NCBI GenBank assembly: GCA_028821775.1
Contig: JAPKFB010000044.1
Span: forward strand, 1 to 41,185
Source of the DNA: Roseibacillus sp.
GTDB taxonomy: Bacteria > Verrucomicrobiota > Verrucomicrobiia > Verrucomicrobiales > Akkermansiaceae
DNA length: 41,185 bases
Direction of reading: 5' to 3'
How positions within the stretch are numbered: the first letter of the stretch is position 1; each line of letters starts with the position of its first letter. The translations under genes were made by a program, and so were the position numbers. The notes under the pieces are model-generated. The model was given only the letters and a program-made list of their open reading frames with translations. It searched no databases and was not told the DNA's origin. This document shows, one piece after another, positions 26,276 through 34,162 of this stretch.

Positions 26276-28426
26276 TTAGAGATGTTCCAAACCGGCCTCC
26301 AGGGCGGCGTTCAACACCAATTGCAATCCTTCGCGCTGGAGGCCGGGAGGGTGAAGGAGGCGTACTCTGACGAGGGTGAAGTCGGGGCCATGTTCCTCGT
26401 CGGTGGTGAGAAGTTGATAGGGAGCTTTTTCGAGATCCTGCGCGAGAGTTTCCTCGCAGGGTTGCCAGCCGTCGTTGCGAAGGAGTGCGAGAAGTTGGAG
26501 CCGACCCTTGCCAAGTTCGCCCAGAAAGGAGCACTCGACAGCTTCGCGAAGATCGTCCTCGTAGACTCGTTGGACAGGCTTGGAGGGGCGGAGGGAAGGG
26601 GCTGGTCCGCCGTGCACCCAGCGGGAGAGGGCGCGAGCACAGGGCTGGGCAAACTCCGAAAAGCGCAGGAGGGCTCGCGTGCCAATGCCATCGTATTTCG
26701 GGTGCAATATTCTTCGGGGCACGGCGTGCTGTTGAAGGCCTTGATAGCCGGCAAGGCCCATCGTGCCGAAGTAGATCACGGAATTGGGATCTGCGGTCAC
26801 GGGACCCCCGGCATAGACGCTACCCTGCCAGGCGATGCCCGATTTGTTGAAGCGCTCCGGGTGGGCGGCGAAGAGAAGAGCCTCGGCGCGCCCATAGCCG
26901 GCTTGCTGTTTAAGGTAGCGGAGGAAGCTGGGTCGCCGGCGGTGCCAGACAAAGGCGCTGGGCACGAAAGCGAGCTCCCAATCTGCGTCGAGCAGGCGCC
27001 AACACATGTCGACGTCATCACCCGCAGTTTCGAACTGAGCCCGAAAGCCGCCGACTGCATCGAAGGCCTGTCGGCGTATGACGAGGTTGCATCCCGGCAG
27101 GTGCTCGGCCCGCAGATCTTCCAGGAGAACGTGGGAAGGAGCACCGGGAGCAGCGGCCACCACGGCCTCCTGCCTGCCTTCGGGCTCGGGCGGAATGTTT
27201 GGGCCACCCGCAGCCCCCACCTTCGGGTCGCAAAAGACGCGTGCGATCCAGAAGAGCCAATCGCGGTCCGGCTCACAATCATCATCAGTGTAGGCGATGA
27301 TCTCTCCGTTCGCGAGGTTCGTTCCGCAATTGCGGGCGACCGAAAGCCCGGCGTGGTCCTGGTGGACGTATCGGACCTCTGCAAACCCGGCGACCACCTG
27401 GGCAGTGTCGTCAGTCGAGCCGTCGTCGACGAGGATCACCTCGAAGTTGGGATAGTCGATCTCCAGACAAGCGGTCAGGCACCGCGAGAGAATGGCGGCC
27501 CCATTGTAGGTGCAGACCACGAGGGAGATCTTGGGCGCGTGCTCCAGGCTCACCGCATCGCGGTGGCGATGCAGGGGGGGCAATTTCTCGCGTAGCTTGG
27601 TGAGGACCGGCTTTTCTGATTGATCGTCTCGAGTGAGACCGAAGGCCCAGTCCTTGACGTCACGTCCGCGGCTCGCCCAGCGATCGGACCAGGCGAAGAG
27701 GGTGGTGCCTGCGATCCCCGCTTCGAGACATTCGTCGAGGTGAGCGGCGAGCAAAGCGGCCTGGAGCTCCTCTGTGTGTCGCATGGTATCGAGACCAAAC
27801 TCGGTGATCAGGACCGGGCGATCGCCAGCGAGGTTTTGGAGCCTTGGCAGGTAGCTGCGAAGGGCTTCGCGATCCTCGAGATAGACGTTGAAGGCGGTGA
27901 AATCCGCGTTGCGCGGCTCGAGATACTCGGTGCTGGGATAGTTCGCGTAGGCAATGAGAAGCTTGTCAGAGGTTGCGCGGCAGACCTCGATGAGTTCTTC
28001 CATGGAATCGCGGACCTCGACCGGTCCCATCCAGCGAGCGAGGTCGGAAGGAATCTCGTTGGCGACGAGCAAGGCGCCGAGGGCGGGGTGATCGCCGTAG
28101 CGTTGGACAAACTCCAGGAGTCGAAGTTCACCTTCGGTCCGAAATTTGGGTTCGCTGAGAAAGTCGCGCCCCCACTCCCATGGGAGACCGGCGAGCACGG
28201 TGAGGCCGTGTTCTGCTGCGCAATCGAGAAGGGGTGCCTCGGCGCCGGTGTAGACGCGCACCGTGTTGAAGCCGCACTCGACCAGGCGGGGAAACTCAGT
28301 TTCGGGAGAAAGTTCGCGGCCACGCGGAAACGGTCCGAAGGTAACACCCTTCAAAAAGACCCGCTCCTCGCCGCGGGCGAGAAAGCGTCCTTCCACGCGT
28401 AAGCGATGCTGTCCGGTTTTGGACAC
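26276..28426 (-). CDS. Fusion of a clan GH-A glycoside hydrolase and a family 2 glycosyltransferase
   Basis: The 716-residue protein has two catalytic modules. Residues 20-285 form a TIM-barrel hydrolase (VFLKGVTFGPFPRG, CGFNTVRVYTGAEA) with N123-E124 (VANEI) where clan GH-A places its acid/base and E209 (LITEFG) at the nucleophile position. Residues 298-560 are a GT-A glycosyltransferase: ISLVVCTYNGA, LVDDGSTDD (334-340), YTDDDCEPDRDW (DDD 381-383), NLVIRR and TAGDDVDMCWRL. Both active sites look intact. There is no signal peptide or membrane helix. The last 150 residues are a helical C-terminal region with no assignment. The start is GTG at 28426 without a Shine-Dalgarno sequence. By analogy with GH17-GT2 fusions in glucan synthesis, a role in making or trimming a polysaccharide is plausible but inferred. 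Confidence 0.9.
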   Translation of the reverse strand: MSKTGQHRLRVEGRFLARGEERVFLKGVTFGPFPRGRELSPETEFPRLVECGFNTVRVYTGAEAPLLDCAAEHGLTVLAGLPWEWGRDFLSEPKFRTEGELRLLEFVQRYGDHPALGALLVANEIPSDLARWMGPVEVRDSMEELIEVCRATSDKLLIAYANYPSTEYLEPRNADFTAFNVYLEDREALRSYLPRLQNLAGDRPVLITEFGLDTMRHTEELQAALLAAHLDECLEAGIAGTTLFAWSDRWASRGRDVKDWAFGLTRDDQSEKPVLTKLREKLPPLHRHRDAVSLEHAPKISLVVCTYNGAAILSRCLTACLEIDYPNFEVILVDDGSTDDTAQVVAGFAEVRYVHQDHAGLSVARNCGTNLANGEIIAYTDDDCEPDRDWLFWIARVFCDPKVGAAGGPNIPPEPEGRQEAVVAAAPGAPSHVLLEDLRAEHLPGCNLVIRRQAFDAVGGFRAQFETAGDDVDMCWRLLDADWELAFVPSAFVWHRRRPSFLRYLKQQAGYGRAEALLFAAHPERFNKSGIAWQGSVYAGGPVTADPNSVIYFGTMGLAGYQGLQQHAVPRRILHPKYDGIGTRALLRFSEFAQPCARALSRWVHGGPAPSLRPSKPVQRVYEDDLREAVECSFLGELGKGRLQLLALLRNDGWQPCEETLAQDLEKAPYQLLTTDEEHGPDFTLVRVRLLHPPGLQREGLQLVLNAALEAGLEHL

Positions 28427-28499
28427 GCGTGAGAATGGCTGGGCCGCTTGCCCCTGTCAAAGGTCGGAAAGTCCAAAGTCAGAGTGCGGGGAAGCGAAG

Positions 28500-29549
28500 C
28501 TAGGCAACCTCGATCGCGAACTCACCCTGCTCAGTCATTTCGCCAATCACATCTGCGCATGGGGCCTTCTCCTCGGCGAGAATCTGGAGGACTTCGTCGA
28601 GATTGGTCGGGGGAACGGCAAGGAGAAGCCCACCGCTGGTTTGGGCATCCGCAAGGAGAAGGCGCATGGCTGGAGGGACACCGTCCGCAAAGCGGGTTGT
28701 GCCGGCGGCCTTGAGGTTGGCCTTGGTGCCCCCCGGGACGCAGCCGTCGTCGATGAGTTCGAGGACCCGCGGATCGATGACGGGGACCTTGCTTTGGTGC
28801 ACCAGCGCAGTCACGCCGCTCTCTCGGGCGACGGCTCCAAGATGGCCGAGCAGGCCGAAGCCGGTCACATCCGTGCCGCCTTTCACAAGGCCGCGCTTGG
28901 CCAGGGGAGCGCCGGGGGTATTGAGGGTGGCCATCAGTTCGATGGCCCGGTCCGCGAGGGGGCCGAGATCAATCCCCCTTTTGGTCGCGGTGGAGAGGAT
29001 TCCGGTGCCGAGTGGCTTGGTAAGGACGAGAATGTCACCGCTGGCAGCTCCCGCATTGGTGATGAGGCGATCGGGGTGGACCAGTCCCGTGACCGAGAGG
29101 CCGTAGAGGGGTTCCGGGTTTTGCACGGTGTGTCCGCCTGCGAGCACGCAGTTGGCTTCCGCGATCTTGTCGGCTCCGCCTTTGAGAATCTGGTTTACGT
29201 CCTCGAGGGAAAGGTGTTCCAGGGGTACGCCGACGATGTTCATGGCGGTAACCGGCAGGCCACCCATGGCGTAGACATCGGAGAGCGAGTTGGATGCTGC
29301 GATCTGTCCGTAGGTGTAGGGGTCGTCCACGATGGGGGTGAAAAAATCGAGGGTTTGCACCAGGGCGAGTTCGGCGGTGAGCCGATAGACGGCGGCATCG
29401 TCGGAGCTTGCGGCCCCTATGAGGAGGTCGGGATCTTGCACTTGGGTCAGTCCGCGCAGAACCTGCGCGAGATCGGCTTGGCCGAGCTTGGATGCTCAGC
29501 CCGCGCAGGAGGATAGTTCGGTCAGTCGTTTGATGTCGTCGCGGGACAT
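28500..29549 (-). CDS. selD: Selenophosphate synthetase, itself a selenoprotein (in-frame TGA = Sec18)
   Basis: From ATG 29549 the frame runs to TAG at 28500 with one in-frame TGA at 29496-29498. Read as selenocysteine (U18), it gives 349 residues; E. coli SelD has 347. The enzyme makes selenophosphate, the selenium donor for Sec-tRNA and selenouridine. The start reads LTELSSCAG-U-ASKLGQADLAQVL. U18 aligns with the catalytic Cys17 and K21 with the catalytic Lys20 of E. coli SelD. The remainder matches throughout: DDAAVYRL, DFFTPIVDDP, ASNSLSDVYAMGG, LAGGHTV, LTKPLGTG, TDVTGFGLLGHL and PQTSGGLLLAV-like AQTSGGLLLAV. A start at the internal GTG (29441) would lose the active site. No SelA, SelB or tRNA-Sec is in the window. 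It is 73 bases upstream of the GH/GT gene. Confidence 0.92.
29470..29488 (-). promoter_or_regulatory. Candidate bacterial SECIS hairpin after the selD TGA
   Basis: Downstream of the TGA, UCGGC (29485-29481) pairs with GCCGA (29477-29473) around CAA. Across one C-U mismatch, the stem extends by A-U and G-C pairs (29488/29470 and 29487/29471). The loop begins about 16 bases after the TGA, within the usual range for SelB-binding elements. The loop lacks an obvious leading G unless the top C-G pair opens, so the assignment is tentative. Confidence 0.4.
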
Positions 29550-29698
29550 GGGGGGAGAGTAGGGCGCCTGAGGCCGCCGTCAAATATTGGAAGGGCCAAA
29601 GGTCGAGAGTCGGCGCAGGGGTAGCCCGAGGGGGGCGGGCGCCTTCCCCTCCGGGTTGAAGGTTGCGAGAACAGGCTCCTTCTCCACGTTACTGAGCC

Positions 29699-31807
29699 AT
29701 GCGAAGCAACACCCTGATCAACTACAGCCTGGCAGGGCTGATTCTTTTTGGAATGGCGGCTCGGGCAGGGCACGGAGGAACGAAGAGCTTTGAGGAGAAG
29801 ATGGGGGCGCTGCGCAAGGAGGCGGAAGGGAAAGTGCGCTACGAACGGCTCAATCCGGAATGGGCTGAGGACGCGGTTTTCTACAAACGGGAAGGCGGGT
29901 CGGGATGGATTCGGGTGGATCTCAAAACGGGCGCACGAAGCGAAGTTGAGAAGAAACCCAAGACCAAGGGTTCAAAGCAGGGCCGCGACTTTGCATCCAA
30001 GGGGAAGGTCCCGGAGCTCCCGCGGGGATCCACCTCGCCGGACAAGGAGTGGAAAGTTGAAGCGAAAGAGAGGGAGGTGAAGCTGCGAAATCTCACCGAC
30101 GAGGAGGCTGAGCCAGAGGTGATCGGATCCCTGAACGAAGGGTGGAGCTTTTCCGGCAAGGTGATGTGGTCGCCAAACTCGAAACACTTCGCGGTGTGGA
30201 AACGTGAAAAAGTGGACACCCGGAAGGTGACTTATGTGGAATCTTCGCCCAAAGACCAGCTCCAGCCCAAGACCTTTACTCGTGGGTATGCCAAGCCGGG
30301 GGACAAGCTCAGTGTGGAGCGAGCCATGATTTTCACCGTGGGAGAGAAGGAGCCCCTTGAAATAAGGGCCGAACTGGCGGGTGAGGCCTTCGACTTCCGG
30401 CGCCACAGCTGGCGTGGGAAGGGGTCGCGATTTGTCTTCGAGTTTATCGAGCGTGGCTTTGGAAAGCATCGCGTATTGGAGATCGATGCCGAGAAGCGGA
30501 GCCAACGGATCGTGGTCAGGGAAGACAGCGAAACCTTCGTCTATGTCTTTGGAAAATCGTATCGGCGGGATCTCAAGGATGGCGCTGAAATCGTGTGGCT
30601 CTCCGAGCGCGATGGGTGGAATCACCTCTACCTGATTGAGGGCAGGAAGGGTGAGGTGAAGCGGCAACTCACCAAGGGTGAATGGATTGTGCGCGAAGTG
30701 GTCGCCTTCGATGAAAAGAAGGGAGAGTTCCTGCTGAAGGTGAACGGCTACTATGGGGATCAGGATCCCTACTTTCATCATTGGGCCAAGCTGGAGCTGG
30801 AGAGTGGCAAGCTCACCATGCTGACGGAGGCGAACGGGACGCACGACCTCCGCTTTTCGCCGGATGGAGAGTTCTACGTGGCGCACTGGTCACGGGTGGA
30901 TCACCCGCCAGTGCATGAGTTGCGCCGTGGGACCGATGGAAGCCTGGTGACGGTGCTGGAGAAGGCGGATGCCAGTGCGCTGTTGGAAACCGACTGGAAG
31001 ATGCCGCAGCCCTTCGTGACCAAGGATCGGAATGGGACGCACGATATCTGGGGAGTGATCTGGCGGCCGCGCGACTTTGATCCGCACAAGAAGTATGCGG
31101 TGGTGGAGCAGATCTATGCCGGACCGCAGGGTTCGTATGTGCCCAAGAGTTGGCAGATCTGGTCGGGTAGCAGGTCCTCGATGGCGGAGTCCAACTTCAT
31201 TGTGGTGCAGATCGATGGGCTGGGAACCTCGAACCGCTGCAAGGAGTTTCATCATTTCTGCTACAAGAATCTCAAGGATGCGGGATTGCCCGATCGCATC
31301 AAATGGATGCAGGAGGCGGCCAAGGATGTGCCGCAAATGGATCTCTCGCGGGTGGGGATCTTTGGAGGATCCGCGGGTGGGCAGAGTGCGCTTGGGGCGT
31401 TGCTCTTTCATGGCGATTTTTATGACGCGGCGGTGGCGGATTGCGGATGCCACGATAATCGCATGGATAAAATTTGGTGGAACGAGCAGTGGATGGACTG
31501 GCCGATTGATGATCACTACGAGGACAACTCCAATGCCACGCACGCCGACAAACTGAAGGGCAACCTCTTGCTGACGGTGGGTGAGGTCGACACCAATGTG
31601 GATCCCTCCTCCACGATGCAAGTGGCCCATGCGCTGATCAAGGCCGACAAGGATTTCGAGCTTTTGGTCGTGCCCGGGGCGAATCATGGGGTGGGCGAGC
31701 GGCCGTATCTCAGGCGCAAGCGAGTGGAGTTCTTTCAGCGTGTCCTGGGCGGGCCGGTTGAAGTGGTCGAAGGCAAGAAGACGACGTTGACCCCACCCCG
31801 GAGGTAG
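29699..31807 (+). CDS. Exported S9-family (prolyl oligopeptidase/DPP IV-like) serine peptidase
   Basis: This 702-residue protein has a signal peptide (about 24 residues, LAGLILFGMAARAGHG). It has a beta-propeller-type N-terminal region (MWSPNSKHFAVWK, LRFSPDGEFYVAHW, VWLSERDGWNHLYLI) as in DPP IV, then an alpha/beta-hydrolase domain from about residue 450. The triad is S558 (GIFGGSAGGQS), D631 (GEVDTNVDPS) and H663 (PGANHGVG). The nucleophile elbow is GGSAGG rather than the common GxSYGG. Family members cleave dipeptides or oligopeptides. It is the first gene of a plus-strand pair with the phosphatase at 31890 and is divergent from selD, with 149 bases between. Confidence 0.93.
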   Translation: MRSNTLINYSLAGLILFGMAARAGHGGTKSFEEKMGALRKEAEGKVRYERLNPEWAEDAVFYKREGGSGWIRVDLKTGARSEVEKKPKTKGSKQGRDFASKGKVPELPRGSTSPDKEWKVEAKEREVKLRNLTDEEAEPEVIGSLNEGWSFSGKVMWSPNSKHFAVWKREKVDTRKVTYVESSPKDQLQPKTFTRGYAKPGDKLSVERAMIFTVGEKEPLEIRAELAGEAFDFRRHSWRGKGSRFVFEFIERGFGKHRVLEIDAEKRSQRIVVREDSETFVYVFGKSYRRDLKDGAEIVWLSERDGWNHLYLIEGRKGEVKRQLTKGEWIVREVVAFDEKKGEFLLKVNGYYGDQDPYFHHWAKLELESGKLTMLTEANGTHDLRFSPDGEFYVAHWSRVDHPPVHELRRGTDGSLVTVLEKADASALLETDWKMPQPFVTKDRNGTHDIWGVIWRPRDFDPHKKYAVVEQIYAGPQGSYVPKSWQIWSGSRSSMAESNFIVVQIDGLGTSNRCKEFHHFCYKNLKDAGLPDRIKWMQEAAKDVPQMDLSRVGIFGGSAGGQSALGALLFHGDFYDAAVADCGCHDNRMDKIWWNEQWMDWPIDDHYEDNSNATHADKLKGNLLLTVGEVDTNVDPSSTMQVAHALIKADKDFELLVVPGANHGVGERPYLRRKRVEFFQRVLGGPVEVVEGKKTTLTPPRR

Positions 31808-31889
31808 GTTATTTGTACGGCGGCGCGAAAGTTCCGAGTCGCAGGATGATGGGATCTGGAGATGATGCGGAGAGCCGCGCAATTGCCCC

Positions 31890-33599
31890 GTGACGAAGCT
31901 GATCCTCCTCCTCACTTTCCTGTCCGTGTCCGCGGGCGTTCATGCTGCGGAATACGGGCCGTTTTGCCAATGGCATCGTGATCCCTGCACCACGATGGCG
32001 ATCCAGTGGATTGGGACGGAAGAGAAGCAGGGAACGAATGGTCAGTGGCTGGTGGGCTCGGCCGGTTTTGGCTACGGTGACGATGATGATCAGACCGTGC
32101 TCGAGGACATGCAGGGCAACTATCGATCGATTTACATTCGGCGGCCCTATGAGGTTCCCGCCGATGTGCCGGAGGGTGCCGAGATTACCCTGGCGATGCG
32201 CTACGATGACGGCTTTGTGATCTACCTCGATGGCAAGGAAGTGTTGCGCCAGGGAGTGGTGGGCTCCGGGGTTGCGATCAAGAGTGTGAAGAGCCACGAG
32301 GCCGATGTCTGGGAGTACTTCAAGCTCGGACCTGTGGTTGCCGGCCACAAGGGGGTGGTGGCAATCGAAGGTCACAATGAAAAGGTGAGCAGCTCCGATT
32401 TTACGCTGCGACCGCGTCTGGATTGGCGTGCGAATGGAAAGCTGACCCCGCTTGTGAAGGAAGGGGCCAAGTGGTCATATCTCGCGGGGGGAGACCCGGG
32501 CCCCAACTGGACCAAGGGGACCGAAGTGACCAAGGAAGACGTTGCGGCGCCCCTCTACCAGTTGGCCTATCGTCCGGAAGGTGGTGGAGCCTGGGGCCGG
32601 CCGACCGTTCGCGCCCGGCCCTTGGGGCCAAGTGATCACGATGTCTTTGGAGTCGATCTCAGGGGCCTGATTCCCGGGACGCGCTACGAGTTCAAGATTG
32701 CGCGTCGAGGTGCGGTGATTGGGACCTGGTTCTTCGAGACCGCCCCTGAGAACTTCCAGGAGGGGATGACCTTCGTGACGGGGGGTGACATGTTTCACAA
32801 TCGGGAACTCCTTGATGCCATGAACACGCGGGCGGGAAGAGAAGATCCCCTCTTCGCTTTGTTGGGCGGTGATCTTGCCTACGCCAATGGCTCGAAAGGA
32901 GGACGCTGGCTGGAGTGGGTAGACTCGTGGAACAAGTGTGCGGTGGCGCCCGATGGCCGGCTTATTCCGATGATCGTGGTGATCGGGAACCACGAGGTGA
33001 AGGGAACGAGTTTCAAACCCACCGACGCTCCCGGGCAAGACCAGGCTCCCTTCTTTTACAGCCTCTTCAAGGGACAGGCTGCCGGAGGACAGGTCGCGAT
33101 CGATTTTGGAAACTACCTGAGCGTGATTGGGCTCGATTCGGGACATACTGCAAACATCAAGGCGCAGACGCAGTGGCTGAGCGATCAGTTGGCCACTCGA
33201 GCGAGGGTGCCACGGCAATTCGTGTGCTACCACCGACCGGCCTGGGGATCGGGAGTGAAGGAGGACGCCATCGATATCCGGCGCGAATGGTCACCGCTCT
33301 TTGAAAAGCACAAGGTCGATGCGGTCTTTGAGAATGATCATCACGTCTACAAGCGTACTCATCCCATTCGCGGTGGCGAACGGGACGATAAAGGCGGGGT
33401 GCTCTATCTCGGAGATGGTGCGTGGGGAGTGAAAATTCGCGAGGTGCCCAAGGACTGGAAGAGCAGATCCTATCTTGTGGAGGCGCGGTCCGTGAACCAC
33501 CTGATCAAGGTCACGATGACCGGAAGCGGGTTTGCCTACGAGGCCATGACCGCGGCGGGAGAGGTCTTTGATGGCACCAAGCGGCCGAGACGGAGATAG
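31890..33599 (+). CDS. Purple-acid-phosphatase-like metallophosphoesterase, exported
   Basis: The 569-residue protein starts at GTG 31890 with a signal peptide (TKLILLLTFLSVSAGVHA). An N-terminal beta-sandwich (YIRRPYEVP, LAMRYDDGFVIYLDGKEVLRQ) of a type common on verrucomicrobial secreted enzymes is followed by an Fn3-like domain (LIPGTRYEFKIARRG). The calcineurin-like catalytic domain has metal-binding residues D300 (GGDMFHN), D328 (GGDLAYANG), N367-H368 (GNHE), H448 (CYHRP) and H484-H485 (ENDHHVY). This is the purple acid phosphatase order. The substrate is unknown. It follows the S9 peptidase by 82 bases on the same strand. Confidence 0.92.
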   Translation: MTKLILLLTFLSVSAGVHAAEYGPFCQWHRDPCTTMAIQWIGTEEKQGTNGQWLVGSAGFGYGDDDDQTVLEDMQGNYRSIYIRRPYEVPADVPEGAEITLAMRYDDGFVIYLDGKEVLRQGVVGSGVAIKSVKSHEADVWEYFKLGPVVAGHKGVVAIEGHNEKVSSSDFTLRPRLDWRANGKLTPLVKEGAKWSYLAGGDPGPNWTKGTEVTKEDVAAPLYQLAYRPEGGGAWGRPTVRARPLGPSDHDVFGVDLRGLIPGTRYEFKIARRGAVIGTWFFETAPENFQEGMTFVTGGDMFHNRELLDAMNTRAGREDPLFALLGGDLAYANGSKGGRWLEWVDSWNKCAVAPDGRLIPMIVVIGNHEVKGTSFKPTDAPGQDQAPFFYSLFKGQAAGGQVAIDFGNYLSVIGLDSGHTANIKAQTQWLSDQLATRARVPRQFVCYHRPAWGSGVKEDAIDIRREWSPLFEKHKVDAVFENDHHVYKRTHPIRGGERDDKGGVLYLGDGAWGVKIREVPKDWKSRSYLVEARSVNHLIKVTMTGSGFAYEAMTAAGEVFDGTKRPRRR

Positions 33600-33620
33600 A
33601 GGAAGGAAGGGCGCGGGGGA

Positions 33621-33733
33621 GTGCCAGCAAATCTCCACCGCTTCAGTTGAAGTCAACTGTAGAACCCAAGGTTCAACTGTTCTTGGGTTGAGATCTTGTC
33701 CTGGGACCAGGGTCAGAATCCATCTCCTGGCAC
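33621..33733. repeat. Structured element: closing stem with three internal hairpins
   Basis: GTGCCAG (33621-33627) is the exact inverse complement of CTGGCAC (33727-33733). Inside are CAGTTGA/TCAACTG (33644-33650/33653-33659), AACCCAAG/CTTGGGTT (33663-33670/33682-33689), and CCTGG/CCAGG (33700-33704/33707-33711). TCAACTG recurs at 33673-33679. The result is a multi-branched fold closed by a seven-pair stem. It does not fold into a standard tRNA. It may be a small RNA, a mobile non-autonomous repeat or an extragenic palindromic element. Confidence 0.5.
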
Positions 33734-33812
33734 CTGCGTGTGATCGGCATTCTGACCGCGCGCTGGCCAATGAAGTGCTCCTTGAAATTCGGGAGTCGTT
33801 CCAGGCGGGAAG

Positions 33813-34161
33813 CTAACGTCGCCGGTGGGCGAGGGCGGTTAGAGCAAGGAGCACGAGTAGCGAAGTGGAGGGTGGTGGCGAAGTCGGAATCTCCCGACTC
33901 CCAGACGAGGGTGTCGGAGAGATCGAGGGTATCGAGAATGACAAAAAGCGGAATGGGAGTGGACGTGTGAGGAATGTCCGGGGGAAGAACTCAGTCGGCT
34001 ACGGTGACGGTATTGTAGTAGCCAGACCCGGCAACGGGTTGTTGGCCGAACAAGCGGATTCCGATCAGAACCGCGAAGTCCGGAACGCCCTGGTGAATCT
34101 CGTCATTCAGAGGAATTGGGAACGTAACAAAGCCTGGGACTTCGGAGCACTTAGGACGAAT
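33813..34161 (-). pseudogene. Decayed C-terminus of a PEP-CTERM exported protein
   Basis: Reading the minus strand from about 34161, one frame gives protein-like text (VTFPIPLNDEIHQGVPDF, then AVLIGIRLFGQQPVAGSG and NTVTVAD) ending at a TGA (33991-33993). The same frame continues with ILDTLDLSDTLVWESGDSDF. A shift to another frame near 33880 then gives PPPSTSLLVLL-ALTALA-HRRR followed by TAG at 33813-33815. That last segment is a PEP-CTERM sorting signal: proline motif, membrane stretch, arginine cluster, stop. Exosortases use such tails. One stop and one frameshift suggest a dead gene fragment; the N-terminal part is missing. Confidence 0.45.
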
Positions 34162-34162
34162 G

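Larger units (their letters stand above)
33600..34162. other. Intergenic region with a repeat cluster and a gene remnant
   Basis: These 563 bases lie between the phosphatase stop and the 3' end of the minus-strand transglutaminase-like gene. They contain the inverted-repeat element at 33621-33733 and the decayed PEP-CTERM gene at 33813-34161. No intact gene is present; long open frames here are shadows. Confidence 0.6.

Noticed and set aside
26249..27595. 448-codon plus-strand frame opposite the GH/GT gene
   Set aside because: The minus strand encodes two clear catalytic domains, and the plus frame is a shadow without motifs.
33621..33733. Possible tRNA-Sec (selC) in the structured element
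   Set aside because: It lacks a TTC-loop T arm, an anticodon arm with TCA in a seven-base loop, and an eight-base acceptor stem with encoded CCA.
33291..33770. 159-codon minus frame across the end of the phosphatase gene and the repeat element
   Set aside because: It is out of frame with the phosphatase, matches no family, and only spans the repeat.
33991..33993. In-frame TGA inside the PEP-CTERM remnant as a second selenocysteine codon
   Set aside because: There is no downstream SECIS-like stem, no selenoprotein homology, and the next part of the frame is broken by a shift; decay explains it better.
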